A stretch of 64,000 bases of DNA from Sipunculus nudus. Lineage: Eukaryota > Annelida > Sipuncula > Golfingiida > Sipunculidae. The stretch is taken from contig CM049320.1 of NCBI GenBank assembly GCA_026874595.1, forward strand, positions 54,091,070-54,155,069, read 5' to 3'. Below, in pieces: positions 1 to 12,400 of the stretch. The notes beneath the pieces were generated by a model that was given only the letters and a program-made list of their open reading frames with translations, did no database searches and was not told the origin of the DNA. Numbering within the stretch: the stretch's first letter is position 1; the number at the start of each line of letters is the position of its first letter. The position numbers and the translations under genes were made by a program.

Positions 1-111
1 AGGACAAATAACTGTCAGATCAATATTAAAATGCTGACATTACTATTAGATTAATTTTCAGGTTTTTCTTTAAAAAAGCGTCTTGTTTCTTCTGTGCACT
101 CTTCTAACCAG

Positions 112-304
112 GTGGCAAAGCCGAGTATTGTTTGTCTTGAATACCTGGCAGGACCACCGCTGTCTACAACCTATTTGGTCAGATTATCGATTACTTGGCG
201 TTTCTCTGTTTAGTTTTGGTTATGAGAACAGAAATAAGTTTTTGCAGTGTAGGATTTCACTTTCAAATAATGCTTCCTGTCTGTTGCTCTCCATAATCAA
301 TTAA
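112..304 (+). CDS. Possible terminal exon of an unidentified plus-strand gene
   Basis: A pyrimidine-rich acceptor (ttctaaccag) ends at 111 and is followed by 64 open codons in one frame, ending at a TAA at 302-304. An AATAAA signal at 679-684 would close a 3'UTR of about 380 nt. The translation (starting WQSRVLFVLNTWQDHRCLQP) matches no family I recognise, and a second frame is open for about 33 codons. No upstream exon is visible because the window starts here. This could equally be chance. Confidence 0.15.
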
Positions 305-1461
305 GAAGATTAGATGTAGCTTGTTCCTTTCAATTATATAATATAATTGTATGTAAATAGGCAGACCTGCATATGAAAACCTGATATTCAGATACCTGGA
401 ATCAGGTGTCTATGAAGACAATTCTTAGCTACATGTAACTTGCCTGAGTTGTGGCCTTGCTCTTTTTTCCGTCGTCTGTGGTGTGTCTGCCCTTCAGTAT
501 GTCCGAAAATTTGCTTAGTATAAATCATTCAAATTTAGCAGACTGAAAGGACCTTCCAGATGTGAAAGTTCAAATTTAAGTCACAGTGCCTATATTCTTT
601 TGGCTGAATGGACGTGTAAATGTTTTAAGCCAAATTCCTGGGCAAATGTACGTGTTGTTGCATGTTTTGTAATTTATAAATAAAAGATTTGACTGATTGT
701 AATGAAATAGTACTCAATTCTATTGCCACCCCATGCAATTAGCACGTAATACTAGTTTTGCACGGCTAGGATTATAACCAGAACACGTGCCCTGCAGAAA
801 GTTTATGGTAAATCCTTGGAAACCGGACAACAAGACAATATATCATACATTAATGTGGTTGACAAAGAAAACGCCGAATCCTTGTGACGGTTTAATGCGA
901 TTAAAATATATTACTTCTGGTCTGGCAAATTATAAATGCATTTTAGCTTCGAGATTACGAAACAGCTTGATCTACTTGTCTTCATGTGCGCTTTAGGTAG
1001 ACATTTCGCAACATTTGCGTTGCTCTTCACCTCCCATGACATATTTAACACCAGAAAGAGATGTATTCGGTTTCCAGGGATAGGCACATATATACTAGTA
1101 AAATAACCCAAAGGGTACGATTTTGGATGGCATATTTTATATCATGCCAATAAGTGAAGCTAATGCACACATTCAGGCCTAACTGTGTACAATGGGCCAA
1201 GTTATCATACCAAAAGCATGTGGTGGGTATTTTATAAACTTTTTGATCAATCATCTTTGTCGTTAAAATCTGCTTCCAAAACTGGTAATTAAAAGAAAGA
1301 ACTCCCAAAGCGCATCGCAATCCATCCCTTCTCCTACAGTTATGTCTGCATTTAGGACAATTTATTCAACCTTCATCAGGGCATTCTATATAGGTTCACT
1401 TAAATTGTTAAAAAAAACAATAGTTGATATCGATATTAAATATAATTTGAAGAATTTCCTA

Positions 1462-2061
1462 TTACTCAAAATTCTTCTTTTCGCAAAAGCCCAATAGAGA
1501 CCATACATGCCAGAACCCATTGGTGATGTAATTAGAAAACGAGTAAACGTGGTGCATATGAAGTTGCTGGCGGGTAATTCTGAGACCCCAAACCTCCCAT
1601 TCCCCCGACTCGTCCAAAAAGATAAGTAAAATTGTAAAGTGAGCGAGTTTGCCTGGAGAGTAATCACATAAAACATCAGCAAGGGCCAAACTATCTGAAT
1701 AAATTGGACTCCTCAAAGGCTTTTTTATAATGTCAAAAAACAATTGACTCATAGGCCATGACTCAGCTAATTTAACAGGTGTCCATGTATTAATTATAAA
1801 TGTTATAATCTGGTGAAATATATTTGTTACAGAACCCTGAAGAGTTGATAGAAAGACTTCCAGGGTGTCTAAAATCATGCTTGTGCCCATACTGTTTAGA
1901 AAATAGGTTAAAGTGTCCTTATTTAGTCTTTCCAGGAAAATTTTACCCGAAAGTCCCTTGATCCTAAGTAAGACATGTCGACGTTCAACTTCTACAATAT
2001 GTACGAATCTGGATAATATTGTGTTTAAATCATTTTCATTCACATAGCTCGAAAAATGCAT
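1462..2061 (-). CDS. Unrecognised 199-codon ORF
   Basis: This is the longest uninterrupted ATG-started ORF on the minus strand, unusually long for DNA this AT-rich, which suggests real coding or recently coding sequence. An in-frame TAA lies just upstream of the ATG, so it could be a complete first or only exon. An acceptor-like 'atcacag' also sits 4-5 nt upstream, so an internal exon is possible. The translation is mixed hydrophobic and charged (segments such as HIVEVERRHVLLRIKGLSGK and LDESGEWEVWGLRITRQQL). It has no signal peptide, cysteine pattern or repeat and matches no family I recognise. It lies downstream of the vWD/C8 exons on the same strand, but its acceptor phase does not fit the preceding exon directly. 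Confidence 0.4.
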   Translation of the reverse strand: MHFSSYVNENDLNTILSRFVHIVEVERRHVLLRIKGLSGKIFLERLNKDTLTYFLNSMGTSMILDTLEVFLSTLQGSVTNIFHQIITFIINTWTPVKLAESWPMSQLFFDIIKKPLRSPIYSDSLALADVLCDYSPGKLAHFTILLIFLDESGEWEVWGLRITRQQLHMHHVYSFSNYITNGFWHVWSLLGFCEKKNFE

Positions 2062-2204
2062 GTCACTGTGATCTTATTTCAGGTTTTGAAAGAATAATTA
2101 CAGATACCGTACTGGAACTGAATCAAGTTTCCAGGTCCAAATGTAACAAATTGTGCTAATTTGACGAACGATCTGCCATGTTATATATTATAGATCACAG
2201 AATA

Positions 2205-2655
2205 ATGGCCAAAAGTAAGGAGACTTGCCAAGAACCTCCCGGAACGTTTCATTAGAAGGTCCTACATCCAGCTGTCACGTTTTGCGCCTTGTCTGACTGT
2301 CTGGGTGCTCAAATCATGCTTGTGGTCAGTATCTCGCAGAATACAAGTCACCATAAATAAATTTTAGATTTCCAAGGAGATTTACCTGGATGTCGCGTAA
2401 GAAGATTTCCGGCCTACCACATACAGTATGTACCAATCTGACATTCAGGGTGTTGTAATCATGTTTTTTGCTTCTAGCCGGCAGAATAGACCTCACCATG
2501 AACTAGTTTTATATTTCCGAGGAGCTTTGCCAAGCATCTCCGTGATTGAAAGAAGATCCTAGGCTTAATGAATACAACGTGAACGGTAGGACGACAGGTA
2601 GGACGATGGACAGGTGATCGCCATATCTCAGATGACTTAGAGTCAGCTGAGATAA
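2205..2655. repeat. Diverged internally repeated dispersed element
   Basis: Two diverged direct copies of about 80 bp (from about 2310 and 2455) share 'atcatg', 'gcagaata', 'caccat' and 'tttccaagga/tttccgagga' blocks. The tail (gacgatggac, then atctcagatgacttagagtc) resembles a tail at about 14,920-14,965 (gacggacaaag, then agctcagatgacttatagtc). It looks like one dispersed repeat family with a conserved end. No coding capacity is seen. Confidence 0.4.
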
Positions 2656-4564
2656 AAAATAAGAAACAATATCATGCAGAGCAGTCTGGGCCTAGTACAG
2701 AAAGGGCAGGGGTAGGGTGTGGGACACTTCATTGACACGTTGCTCACAACGCCCTTTTCACCTGGCAAACTTGAACCCGAGATATTATTGAGACATCATA
2801 ATGGCACTTTGGTTTGGTGACCATGGCAACGAACAGTGTCGGTTTCTCCTTTTAGCCCATTTACGTTAAAGATAGATGTATTGGGATAACTAAAACATCT
2901 TACAATTCTGTCTGCTGTAAAAGATATACTCTGTTGGAGTATGAGTAAAAAACGAAAAGCCATTAAAAATGGAACACGCGTAGAGAGATCTATATCATGA
3001 TCTGCTTTTTTACGTGGCAGTTTTTATCCCATTATCATTTTTTATCTGTTCACCATGCTTATCCGTGTGCACAAAGATATGGCGTTGGAACTGGTCATAT
3101 GATGTATAAAAGGTAACACGATAAAGATATAACTTATGAAGGATTTCTCTCTTGGGCTTGTGTAGTACTATACATGGGACTGTAGTATTAGTGTATGCAT
3201 GGGTATTTGTGATAATCAAAGCGGAATTTTACAATATTGTCCTTTCAAATGTTATTTATTTTTAGATGTTTCCTACTAGCGATTCTGTAGGACCTTCTTG
3301 TTTGTATAATCCTGTTTCGGGAAGAATTTTAGCAAAAGACCATGTAAGTGTACAAAATACATTATTTAAGAAAATAAAACATTAAACATTACAAGAAAAC
3401 AGCAGTGTTACACATAGACCCTACATGACCAGTTTTTACTCAATAAGGATTATTACGGCACCATATTTTAGTTTTCGTAGTCAAAATATCAAAGGATTAA
3501 AAAAATTACTAACACCCACAAAAATCCCAGTAAACGACTGAGTGGAACCACTCACCAAGATGGAACAATATACCTGTAATTCAGCCAACCCATCAACACC
3601 ATTTCATTTGCATTTAATATTTTTAGTGTTAAAACATGTTTGGCAGAGGTGATTTTCTTCCATTCCAGATTAAATTTCGTAAAAATCATGATGAACCTAT
3701 TGTATGTTTAATCATATTTTACTAAACTGAGACGTGAAAACTAAGCCGCATTTTGCTATTAATTCACAAGTATTATCATTCAAGCATATCATATTATACA
3801 TCCAGTCAGTCCACTTCAAACAAAATTCAGATTCCTTGGAAGATCACATCAAAGACAGAAGAAAGTCGTGCAACAATAATTGTCGATGCATGAATATTTA
3901 ATTAAATACCTGTTTCATTTGGCATTACGTTCTAGGAACATGAGTAAGGAAACCCATATAAATGTACCTCTCTTGTACCAAAGAGATTTAATGTGTAAAT
4001 CACCCCATGGAGTCAAAACTCATGACATCCTATAATATGATAACACTATAATGAACATACGAATCACAATAGCTTGATCATTGGAACAAGATGTGAAAAC
4101 AAGCTCTAAGCAATTAATGGCTTTACTTGCTCAGATCAACCTGTGGTAAAATCAGACAAAACAATGGGGTCCATCCAAAAACATCACAACCCTTAACCCT
4201 TTATACCCAAGAACAATTAATGTAAAATGAGTCTCTTCTTAACCAATTATATGCGAAAGAGTTTCCAAGTTCTTCATCTGGTCAGTCCCAAACAGATAAC
4301 TTTTTCTGTGCTTATTTTGTTTCCTTATGATAACGTATCCTGCAAAACACCAAAAAGTATAAATACCTACGGTCCTCTTGGGGGTAGTACCTGAGATACA
4401 ATGCTTGTAAAGAGATACCGCAAATCAAAGTAATATACAAGAATTAATAGTAGGATTGATGCTTTACAACATCGACTTTTACATGCAACTCTACAGAATG
4501 TTACCACTTAAAAAAAGTTCCCTGAAAGTTTTGTTATTTATTGTATTTGTATTTTATTACTTAC
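2656..4564. other. Non-coding stretch, probably intron or intergenic
   Basis: No convincing exon, TIR or satellite was found in this AT-rich stretch. The only coding-like item is the weak plus-strand candidate at 3266-3343. Confidence 0.4.
3266..3343 (+). CDS. Weak candidate plus-strand exon (26 codons)
   Basis: A 'tatttatttttag' acceptor precedes an open 78-nt block that begins ATG (MFPTSDSVGPSCLYNPVSGR and on) and ends directly before a consensus GTAAGT donor. The splice sites are good, but there is no recognised homology and no neighbouring exon on this strand. Confidence 0.18.
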
Positions 4565-4597
4565 AGAGGAACCAAGGGGGCGTCACAAACGGTTCAA
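4565..4597 (-). CDS. Candidate 33-nt exon downstream of C8
   Basis: The acceptor 'tttctttgcag' and consensus donor GTAAGT flank 33 nt, read in phase 1 as EPFVTPPWFL. It fits the C8 exon's phase-1 donor and resembles the short proline-containing linkers upstream. A trypsin-inhibitor-like domain would be usual after C8 but was not found in the remaining 4.5 kb. Confidence 0.4.
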
Positions 4598-4910
4598 CTG
4601 CAAAGAAAATTATTTGTGAACATATCATCAAATGTGTATTTACGTTTAACGTTTGTTGATTGATTAGAAATTATGCAGACATTTATATTATTGCTACATT
4701 TTGGGTTATTTTTTGACATTTAAGGAGTATGGTAACACATCTGTTGCCTCAATATTCAAAGTGATAAGAAAATTGTGAGTTTGAAACATTAACTGAGTTT
4801 GAAACTGAACATTTACCTTTGCCCTTCCCTATGATGCAGTCAAGACTATGGTCATTTTTTCCTTGCAGAGAAGTGTATAAATATGCACAGTAACTCAAAA
4901 TGCTACTTAC

Positions 4911-5200
4911 ATTCACACGGCGAGTTTTCCCACCAATTTCCCACTTGAAACTCCATATGCCTGCATATGTCGTCCACAACCATGAGATGCTCACAAAGTG
5001 CATATAGCATTGCATCGTAATCATTATAAAGGGCACAGATATCGTATATACATGTTTTATGAAAGTCATATCTGCGCGTAGTGGAACACTGTCCAAATGG
5101 TCCCTTGGAATCAGCGATCAGTCCGCACCAGTCATCTGAATCGGCCATTACCTGAGCTTTGTTAGAGCATGGACGGCCAAGAGTGGTGTTTCTGCCGCAG
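4911..5200 (-). CDS. C8 domain exon of the vWD mucin-like gene
   Basis: The 290-nt exon encodes 96 full codons with the C8 pattern that follows vWD domains: DDWCGLIADSKGPFGQC, then CIYDICALYNDYDAML, CEHL, DDIC and WWENSPC. The cysteines sit at the expected spacings of the Pfam C8 family (CGL...GPF..C, CxYDxC, LCexL, C, W...C). The acceptor is ttttttctgtggcgtcag and the donor GTAAGT. It enters in phase 2, matching the GA| donor of the preceding exon, and leaves in phase 1. C8 disulfide-bonds with vWD in extracellular assemblies. All key residues look intact. Confidence 0.85.
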
Positions 5201-6567
5201 CTGACGCCACAGAAAAAAGTAATACACATTATTTTCTAAATGTTTTGAATACAAAGTCAAGAGAGCAGTAGTATTATTATATAAGATTCGATGTAAACCA
5301 ATATCAAGGCAAAATATACAACCCCAGGAGGATTTCATTTTACAGGTGGTAACAACAATTTCATATTTATTAGTGCAAAACGGAAAATTGAAGAATTTGA
5401 GAGGTCCTTACTATAAAAAAATGCCCCATGTTTAGGTTTACACTATCTCTTGTTTTATGTCTTTACGTTACTTAAACGTTGACATTCGGATCACTGGGTA
5501 AATGAGTTGCGTGATGAATGTGTACTATTGGAATTTGATGCATTTACACAATGTTAAAAGAATATATACTAATTGTAAGTGTTTTAATTTTACATCGGTT
5601 GTTCAGCTATTACACATTCTAAGCATTCTTCTTTTCGACATATGGGATTTGCTAAAACAACCTTAAGTTGCTAAAACAACCTTAAGTTGTTCTCTAAATG
5701 TAAACAAAACATGAATGACAAAAATGAATATAAATATTTATTCATGTATATTTAAATCTTAAAACGTGATTTAATCCTATGTGAACAACATTACATAAAG
5801 TGACATTCAAGTGTTGTGTCGTTTGGTATTCTGTAACTTCAACAGGTCAAAATGAAATGAGTGATAGCGCGGCCATTGCAGGAGCCGACGACTCTCGATC
5901 CCGCACAAAATGCACTGGTTGGGGGGGGGGGGTGTTAATTTGTCAATAAGTCCGACAATCTGGAAAATCCACGGAAACATTTTGAAGGATTTTCTATGCA
6001 GTGACAGCTAAGGTTATTCCCTCAGGGTCTGGATAACGCGTGGGGCATTCTGTGTGTAAATTGTTTGGATGTGCTTTATCAATGGATGGACCAACAAGCT
6101 AAATAAGTCTTTTCAAATACAATAAAAAGGCGAAAGACTAAAATATGTGTGGGGAAAAGCACGTGTTTTTAAGATTTATAAGAAGAAGCAATTTTTTTTT
6201 TAGAAATTCATATAAAACGGTTGTTAGTCAAAGAATTTAGGTAAGACATAAACCATTTGCAACTAAAATATGGTTCAACTTCTGACAAAAATAACAGCTT
6301 AGACATCGGTTGTTTCTATGGGTATATTTTTTCTGGCAATTAACAGAATCTATGTCATCATGGCCTAATCCCATACATTTAGGGAGAGTACCCACGGACC
6401 TCACAGAAGATTATGACAAACAATTTACGCAGTAGTGATACGGCATGCCAACGGAATTCCAGGAATTCCAAGATTAGCATATCTTAATCACATATATTTA
6501 AAGATATTTTGAGATTCTATTAGGTATAATGTTTCCAGTTTGTTCTAATACGTATTTTGATACTTAC
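5201..6567 (-). other. Intron between vWD and C8 exons
   Basis: No further exon is seen. It contains a short direct repeat (gctaaaacaaccttaagtt twice in tandem, near 5651-5690) and a run of about 13-14 G near 5920. Confidence 0.6.
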
Positions 6568-6657
6568 TCTTTCACCATCCAGCTGTCTTATAATCCTCTA
6601 AAGCCTTCTGGGGTAGCTTGATAGATTACTCCATTGTTGATAAGGTCATCATTTGGA
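6568..6657 (-). CDS. vWD domain C-terminal exon with in-frame stop
   Basis: Acceptor tgttacag and donor GTAAGT bound a 90-nt exon. In the frame set by both neighbours (entry phase 2, exit phase 2) it reads PNDDLINNGVIYQATPEGF, then RGL, a TAA, and DSWMVK. The nDl....G and SW.v elements are what the end of a vWD domain shows, and the residues after the stop still match the family. All three frames are closed, so reading frame choice does not rescue it. The usual GLCGN motif is missing at the junction before this exon. Either the gene is a recent pseudogene, this is a sequence error or allele, or the exon boundaries differ. Confidence 0.55.
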
Positions 6658-6974
6658 CTGTAACATTCAATGTCGAACAGGTATGTTATTGATGGCATTT
6701 AAACGCTTTTCGTGAGATTTTTATTTAAAAATCATTCTATCGACCTCGGTGCATTAATTTCAGCACAACTGCAACAACAGAACTAATTTAGGAAATGTAC
6801 ACTTGCTGGATAAAAGGATAGAATAGTGTCTTTTTCTGGCCGTTTATTTATTAATTCCATGTATAAATACCCTCTCGATTATATGGGCGCTATACAATCT
6901 GTACATTTAATATATTTTAGTACTGAAACCCACTTTCCATTGCAATTGCCACATAAACCGGTCAGGTTTCTAAC

Positions 6975-7138
6975 CATCGGTCTCCGACGCACACCTCAAC
7001 ATATGATCTTAGATTCCAACTGATGACGACATCAATCATATACATGTAGAAAATGATTCTACCACTAATTAGTTCTATCAGAACATGACCGTGATGGATA
7101 GCTGCAAAGCTACTTGTAACCATGTAATCTGTTAAGTC
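6975..7138 (-). CDS. vWD domain middle exon
   Basis: The acceptor ttatatatattattttcag is strong. The reading DLTDYMVTSSFAAIHHGHVL continues to DVVISWNLRSYVEVCVGD, matching the beta-strand region of vWD (hydrophobic strands, then a W before 'rsyvEV'). It enters in phase 0, matching the preceding donor, and leaves in phase 2 if the weaker donor GTTAGA after 6975 is used. A donor GTGTGC about 16 nt earlier is an alternative, so the 3' end is uncertain. Confidence 0.65.
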
Positions 7139-7652
7139 CTGAAAATAATATATATAAAGATATACATGTGTCTTTATGTAGCCATATGTAAACAATCTAT
7201 GATTTCATTTCTTCGTATTCGAATTGTTGAAAATATATTCCGAATGATTTTTTCCGTAGTCATTTTAACAAGGTATATTTTTTTTGCTTAATACCGACGC
7301 ACAGATATAATGGATAGCATTTCTAATGTTTAATTATGTTTCTTTGTTATTCAATGTTCTAAATAAATGAATGATGTATAAACATGCCTTTTTCAAATAT
7401 CATTTAAATATTTAGAAAGAAGCATAAAATATGAAAAACTTTTTAAGATTTACATAACACAGAAGTGCCTTCAATATTAAATACAAAGACCATTTAAAAC
7501 GCTTCCTCTAAGAAACTTTACGATATATAGTGTCAAGTTAGAAAAGGCAAATGTCTTGACATATGGGACATAGGGCCTATATCGAGCCTAACAATAGTTT
7601 CAGAATGCAGAAACTAATTTCAGTATAAAGGTAAACCAGCGTCACGACTTAC

Positions 7653-7897
7653 CACAGCAACAGTGGTTGAATTAAGTGCATAGGTGACATTCTCATAAAC
7701 TATTATAATAGCACGGACCCAAGTAACACTAGTAATATTGAAGTTGTATTCATTTTCAACCCAGACTGTGAAGATACCATTTTCATCCGAAGCCAAATTA
7801 TAAGTGCAAGGACCTTGAAAGTTTACTATTGGACCCCCATCAAATTGGCTGTAATGTGGATCCGAATAGACGGCGCAGCAGGTAGGTCTTGGACAGG
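7653..7897 (-). CDS. vWD domain N-terminal exon
   Basis: Acceptor ttgtttcag and donor GTAAGT bound 245 nt, giving 81 codons after two phase-1 bases. The start of a vWD domain is unmistakable: CCAVYSDPHYSQFDGG, then VNFQGPCTYNLASDENGIF. This is the family's C...DPHY..FDG....F.G.C.Y.L signature. Several N-x-S/T sites (NIT, NVT, NST) suit a secreted glycoprotein. Its phase-1 entry is the same as that of every PT exon upstream, and with the 30-nt exon at 15383 it would read on as PTCP-A-CPRPTC. Confidence 0.85.
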
Positions 7898-8403
7898 CTG
7901 AAACAAGATGTTGTTTGAAAGTGATCAGTAAGCAAACATATTTCCCATTTTATTGTGAACTATCGTTGTGTGATGATATGTATTCAGTGGCCATGAGTAT
8001 TTAAATATTGTTTTACACAATATAATCTGTCAGATACGTGATACTGTATTGTTTGTCAAATACAATAAAACGTGTCATAACTGAAATGGCTTATGCTGAA
8101 TGAATATGCATAGGCTACAATAGACAAAAGATAGGGTATCCAAACGACATGTGGGGCTCTTGCGGTTAACATGCGCAGATCTAATGACTAGTGGACCAGG
8201 CCGATTATACGGTCACAAATGCCACAACAAATAGCCCTTTATTTTAGCAAACACAAAAACACAGTCACATGCACACACACACAAAAAAAAACAAAAACAA
8301 ATTACAATACAGTTTACTTACGGGAACCATAATTGCCCTCCTTTTGAAACGTTGGGTTATAAATATATGTTTGGAGTTTGGACTGTTATTATTATTATTA
8401 TAT

Positions 8404-8408
<5 letters not shown>

Positions 8409-8455
<47 letters not shown>
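8409..8455. repeat. (AT)n microsatellite
   Basis: An uninterrupted AT dinucleotide run of about 47 bp, preceded by a short (att)n stretch. Confidence 0.95.
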
Positions 8456-8457
<2 letters not shown>

Positions 8458-9458
8458 TGAATATCCTTACACGGCCGGTGTCTGTTGAAGAAAATGCAAC
8501 AGGAGAGGGAATGAGTGGCTCAGACGCGGACTGAAGTAATTTTTGTGATTTACTTTTCAATTAACTGAGTGCTATTTATTTAAGTTAAATGACAGTCTAA
8601 AAAGTCAATCAGAAGTAATTATATCTATCATACAAATCTAGTTTAAATATTTGAAAACAGAATAAATATCAGTAATAATGTAACAGGAAAATTGAAGAAA
8701 TACATGCGCGATCACAAAAAAAGTGTGACACCGGTTTAAACAGAATTATAGATATCCAAAGCTTTTGCAGCTTTAAGTATTTATTTTTCTGTTTCAGGCT
8801 TTATTATTATTGATTGCCTCTATTCATACATGCAAATATTTTATATTATAGGCATGAGCTTCTTTAACTAATTTGGTGTTGCTTCTGTTCTGCGAGCGCT
8901 AAAAACCTAAATAAAGCATTGTAGTTCCGAAGATAACCGTGAGAGGGCAGCCTTTCTTTTTTTTACAACTTTACGGTAGACAGTGACCATTGAGATGTAA
9001 ACAGGTGAGGGAGCGGAGCTCTAGAGGTTGTCAAGAGGTTTGGGAAGTAATATAGCTATATATTTTTCTATTATGATCTTTAGTGGGACGAAATTACAAG
9101 ATTTTACTTAAAGTTGGTTTGTATTTGTCATTTATGTGTCTATTTTGTTATACAATGCATGATACTTGCATGATACAAGGTACTTCATTATCGCTCAATA
9201 CAAATCGTTGCCATGTTGAGAGTCAAATGAATGCTTACAGTTCTGAGATACCAGTAATATTTTTCTTTGGTGTAATAACGTGTTACTTCAGGTATTCCGC
9301 TCTGTATTTTAGGCCAAGCGTATGTTTCAAATGCAAATGGGATGTTTTTCTTCAATCCAAGCAGTCAGGAATCACCATATACAGTGAGCCGATTTTCAGA
9401 TAAACAGTGAGTAACATGATGTATACTGGTAGTTCAAGTAATTTCAACTATATATAAT

Positions 9459-12400
9459 ATGGAGTGCACAAAAGATACCCTTGATAGATTTATATTTTCA
9501 CTTAATGCCCGTGGCCTCGGTAATGCTACTAAGAGAAGAGAAGTATTTTACTGGTTACAAGTTAAGAAGGTAGAAATAATTTTTATCCAAGAAACTCACA
9601 GCAGAAGGGAGGTTGAACATATCTGGAGAGCAGAGTGGGGACATCAAATATTTTTTTTAATCACGGGAGTAATCAAGCTAGGGGAGTTGCTATTTTAATT
9701 AAGAATAATGTTGCATGTGAAATAATAGAACAAAAGAGAGATACGCAGGGAAGATACATCATTTTAGACTGCAACATAGATGATAGCAGGATAACACTTG
9801 CAAATATATATGGGCCAAACATTGATTCGGCACAATTTTTCAAAACATTCTTTCTGGATATTGAAAATATGGCAAATGACCACAGGATTCTGGGTGGGGA
9901 TTGGATTATGTCATTGGACAGTTTATTGGACAGATCAAATGGATTATATGAGAGAAAAAAAATCAAGAAGAATAATATTAGATTATATGGAAGAGACAGA
10001 CGTAATTGATATATGGAGACTTAAAAATCCAAATACTAAAAGATATACATGGTCAAAAGATAACCCCACACCAGTCTGGAGTCGTCTAGATTTTTTTCTG
10101 GTATCAATGGGAGTTATAGAATGGGTAAAAGCTATTGATATTATACCAGCTTACAAAACAGACCATTTGGGCATATCAATAACAATAAAAACAAGTAAAC
10201 ATAATAAAGGAAAAGGTTATTGGAAACCAAACTGTAGCCTGTTGCAAAATGAAGAATATGTTAAATGTATAAAATCAACTATTTCAAATACGATTTATGA
10301 AAATGAAGGTTCAAATCCGAGCCTATTTTGGGAGGTCATAAAAATGAATATCCGGAGAGATTCCATCTCATATAGTATATCTCTAAACAAGGAAAAATAT
10401 TCACGACTAAAAGATCTTGAAGAGAGGCTGCAAGTCCTACAGCAAAACCAAGTGATACATAATAAAGAGGAAGAAAAAACAATTAAGAAAGAGCTAGAGA
10501 AATTAGTAGAAGAAAAAACCAGAGGCGCAATAGTGCGCAGCAGAGCAAGATGGTTTGAACAGGGGGAAAAGTCAACAAAATATTTTTTAAACTTAGAGGA
10601 AAGAAATTATAATAAAAAAGTACTTAATAAACTTGTCTTAAATGATGGTAGGATTATAGAGAACACCCATGATATCTTAAAAGAGGAAAAACTGTTTTAT
10701 GAAAACCTATACAAAGCTAAAACTTATATTCAAACAGTTCAGGGGCAAGATTTTTTTAAAGATCATAAAAATAATTAAAAAAAAACTTTCAGATAATGAG
10801 AGGACCATTTGTGATAGTGTAATAACAGAAAAAGAAGTTCTAGAAGCTCTAAAAAAGCTTTCCGAAAAATAAAACACCTGACTTGGATGGGATACCAGGA
10901 TAATTTTATAAATTCTTCTGGAAAGACACAAAACAATATTTCATGGAGAAAATATAAATGAGATGATTAATATCATTAATAGTGCAAATGAATTAAGTAT
11001 ATTTTGGTTATATTTTGACAATTGATTTTTAAAAAAAGATGGATTAAGACATTATACATTAACTGTAGTACATGTATTATAAATAACGGATGGATTTCAG
11101 ACTTTTTCACACCAACAAGAGGTGTAAGACAAGGCTGTCCACTTTCACCATATTTATTTATTTTATCTGCAGAACTGTTAGCTACTGAAATAAGACACAA
11201 TCACAAATTAAAAGGAATTACTTTTAATAGATATGAGTATAAAATACTCCAATATGCTGATGACACTGTAACGTTGTTATCTGATATTAATAGTATTAGA
11301 GAAACATTAAGAATATTTGAAAACTTTTAGAATTCCTGTGGACTTGAATTAAATAAAGATAAAAGTTTCATAATGCCTTTAGTAAATAAAACACCTAATT
11401 TAGAAGAAAACAAGAGACAAGTGCAGGACCTAGGTCTACAGTGGTCTACTGGACCTGTTAATATTCCGGGTATATCATTACGGTCATCACTAGTTAGCTT
11501 AATTGAAGATAACCATAAAGAAAAACTGAATACAATCAGAAGAACCTTGCAGGCTTGGTCAATGAGAAATTTGACAACTATAGGGAAAATTACTATTCTG
11601 AAATGCAGTGCTTTGTCACAATTAATATATCTATTTTCAACACTGCCTGGTCCCTCATTTGACTATTTTAAGGAACTAAATAATATTATCTATGAATTCA
11701 TATGGTCTAATAAACCAGAAAAAGTGAAACGCAATACCTTATTGCACCATACAATAAAGGTAGTCTTAATATGATGCATACCCAATCACACAGAATGAAG
11801 CTATTAAAATCAGTTGGGTGCAAAAACTTCTGCAGAGGCATGATGAAGATATATGGAAAAATCACATTCTTGATCTGTTTCCACTTAGGCAGTTCATCTT
11901 TAGATGTAATTTATCAGCAGCGGACTGCAAGTCAGTTTTAAATGTTGGGAACCCTTTCTGGAGAGAGACAATGGATGCATGGTGTAACTTTAATTTTGCT
12001 ACACCTTGTACCATGGAAGATATTATGAACCAAACTTTAGAGTATAACTCAAATATTAAAATTGCTAATAATGTGATTTGCTATAATAAATGGAATAAAG
12101 CAAATATAAGGTACATACGAGATATTGTGCACATAGGTAAAGAAAATTGTAGATTTTTAAGGTACGAAGAATTAAGTGCAAAATTAAATATGCAGATTAA
12201 TTTTTTAACATATCAAGGAATTTTAGAGGCAATACCTAATTCATGGAAAAAACTTGTTAAGTCGAGTGGATTCCCCAACAACAAAGTTAAACATCAAGTT
12301 GATGACATAACACATAGGAGGAAAATTACTAAACTAGTGTATAATAAACTAACAGAGAAAATCTTTGAAATTCCAGAAAATACACTAAGCATTTGGAAAA

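Noticed and set aside
3543-3600. Possible 18-nt minus-strand exon between 'gaattacag' and GTGAGT.
   Set aside because: The peptide (ILFHL) has no relation to the PT or vWD sequence and the match is short enough to be chance.
5917-5936. G run considered as a G-quadruplex or regulatory site.
   Set aside because: A simple homopolymer in an intron without further G-tracts; no supporting context.
9083-9403. 106-codon ORF just upstream of the LINE ORF2, considered as ORF1.
   Set aside because: No coiled coil, RRM or zinc-knuckle motif; the start is non-ATG.
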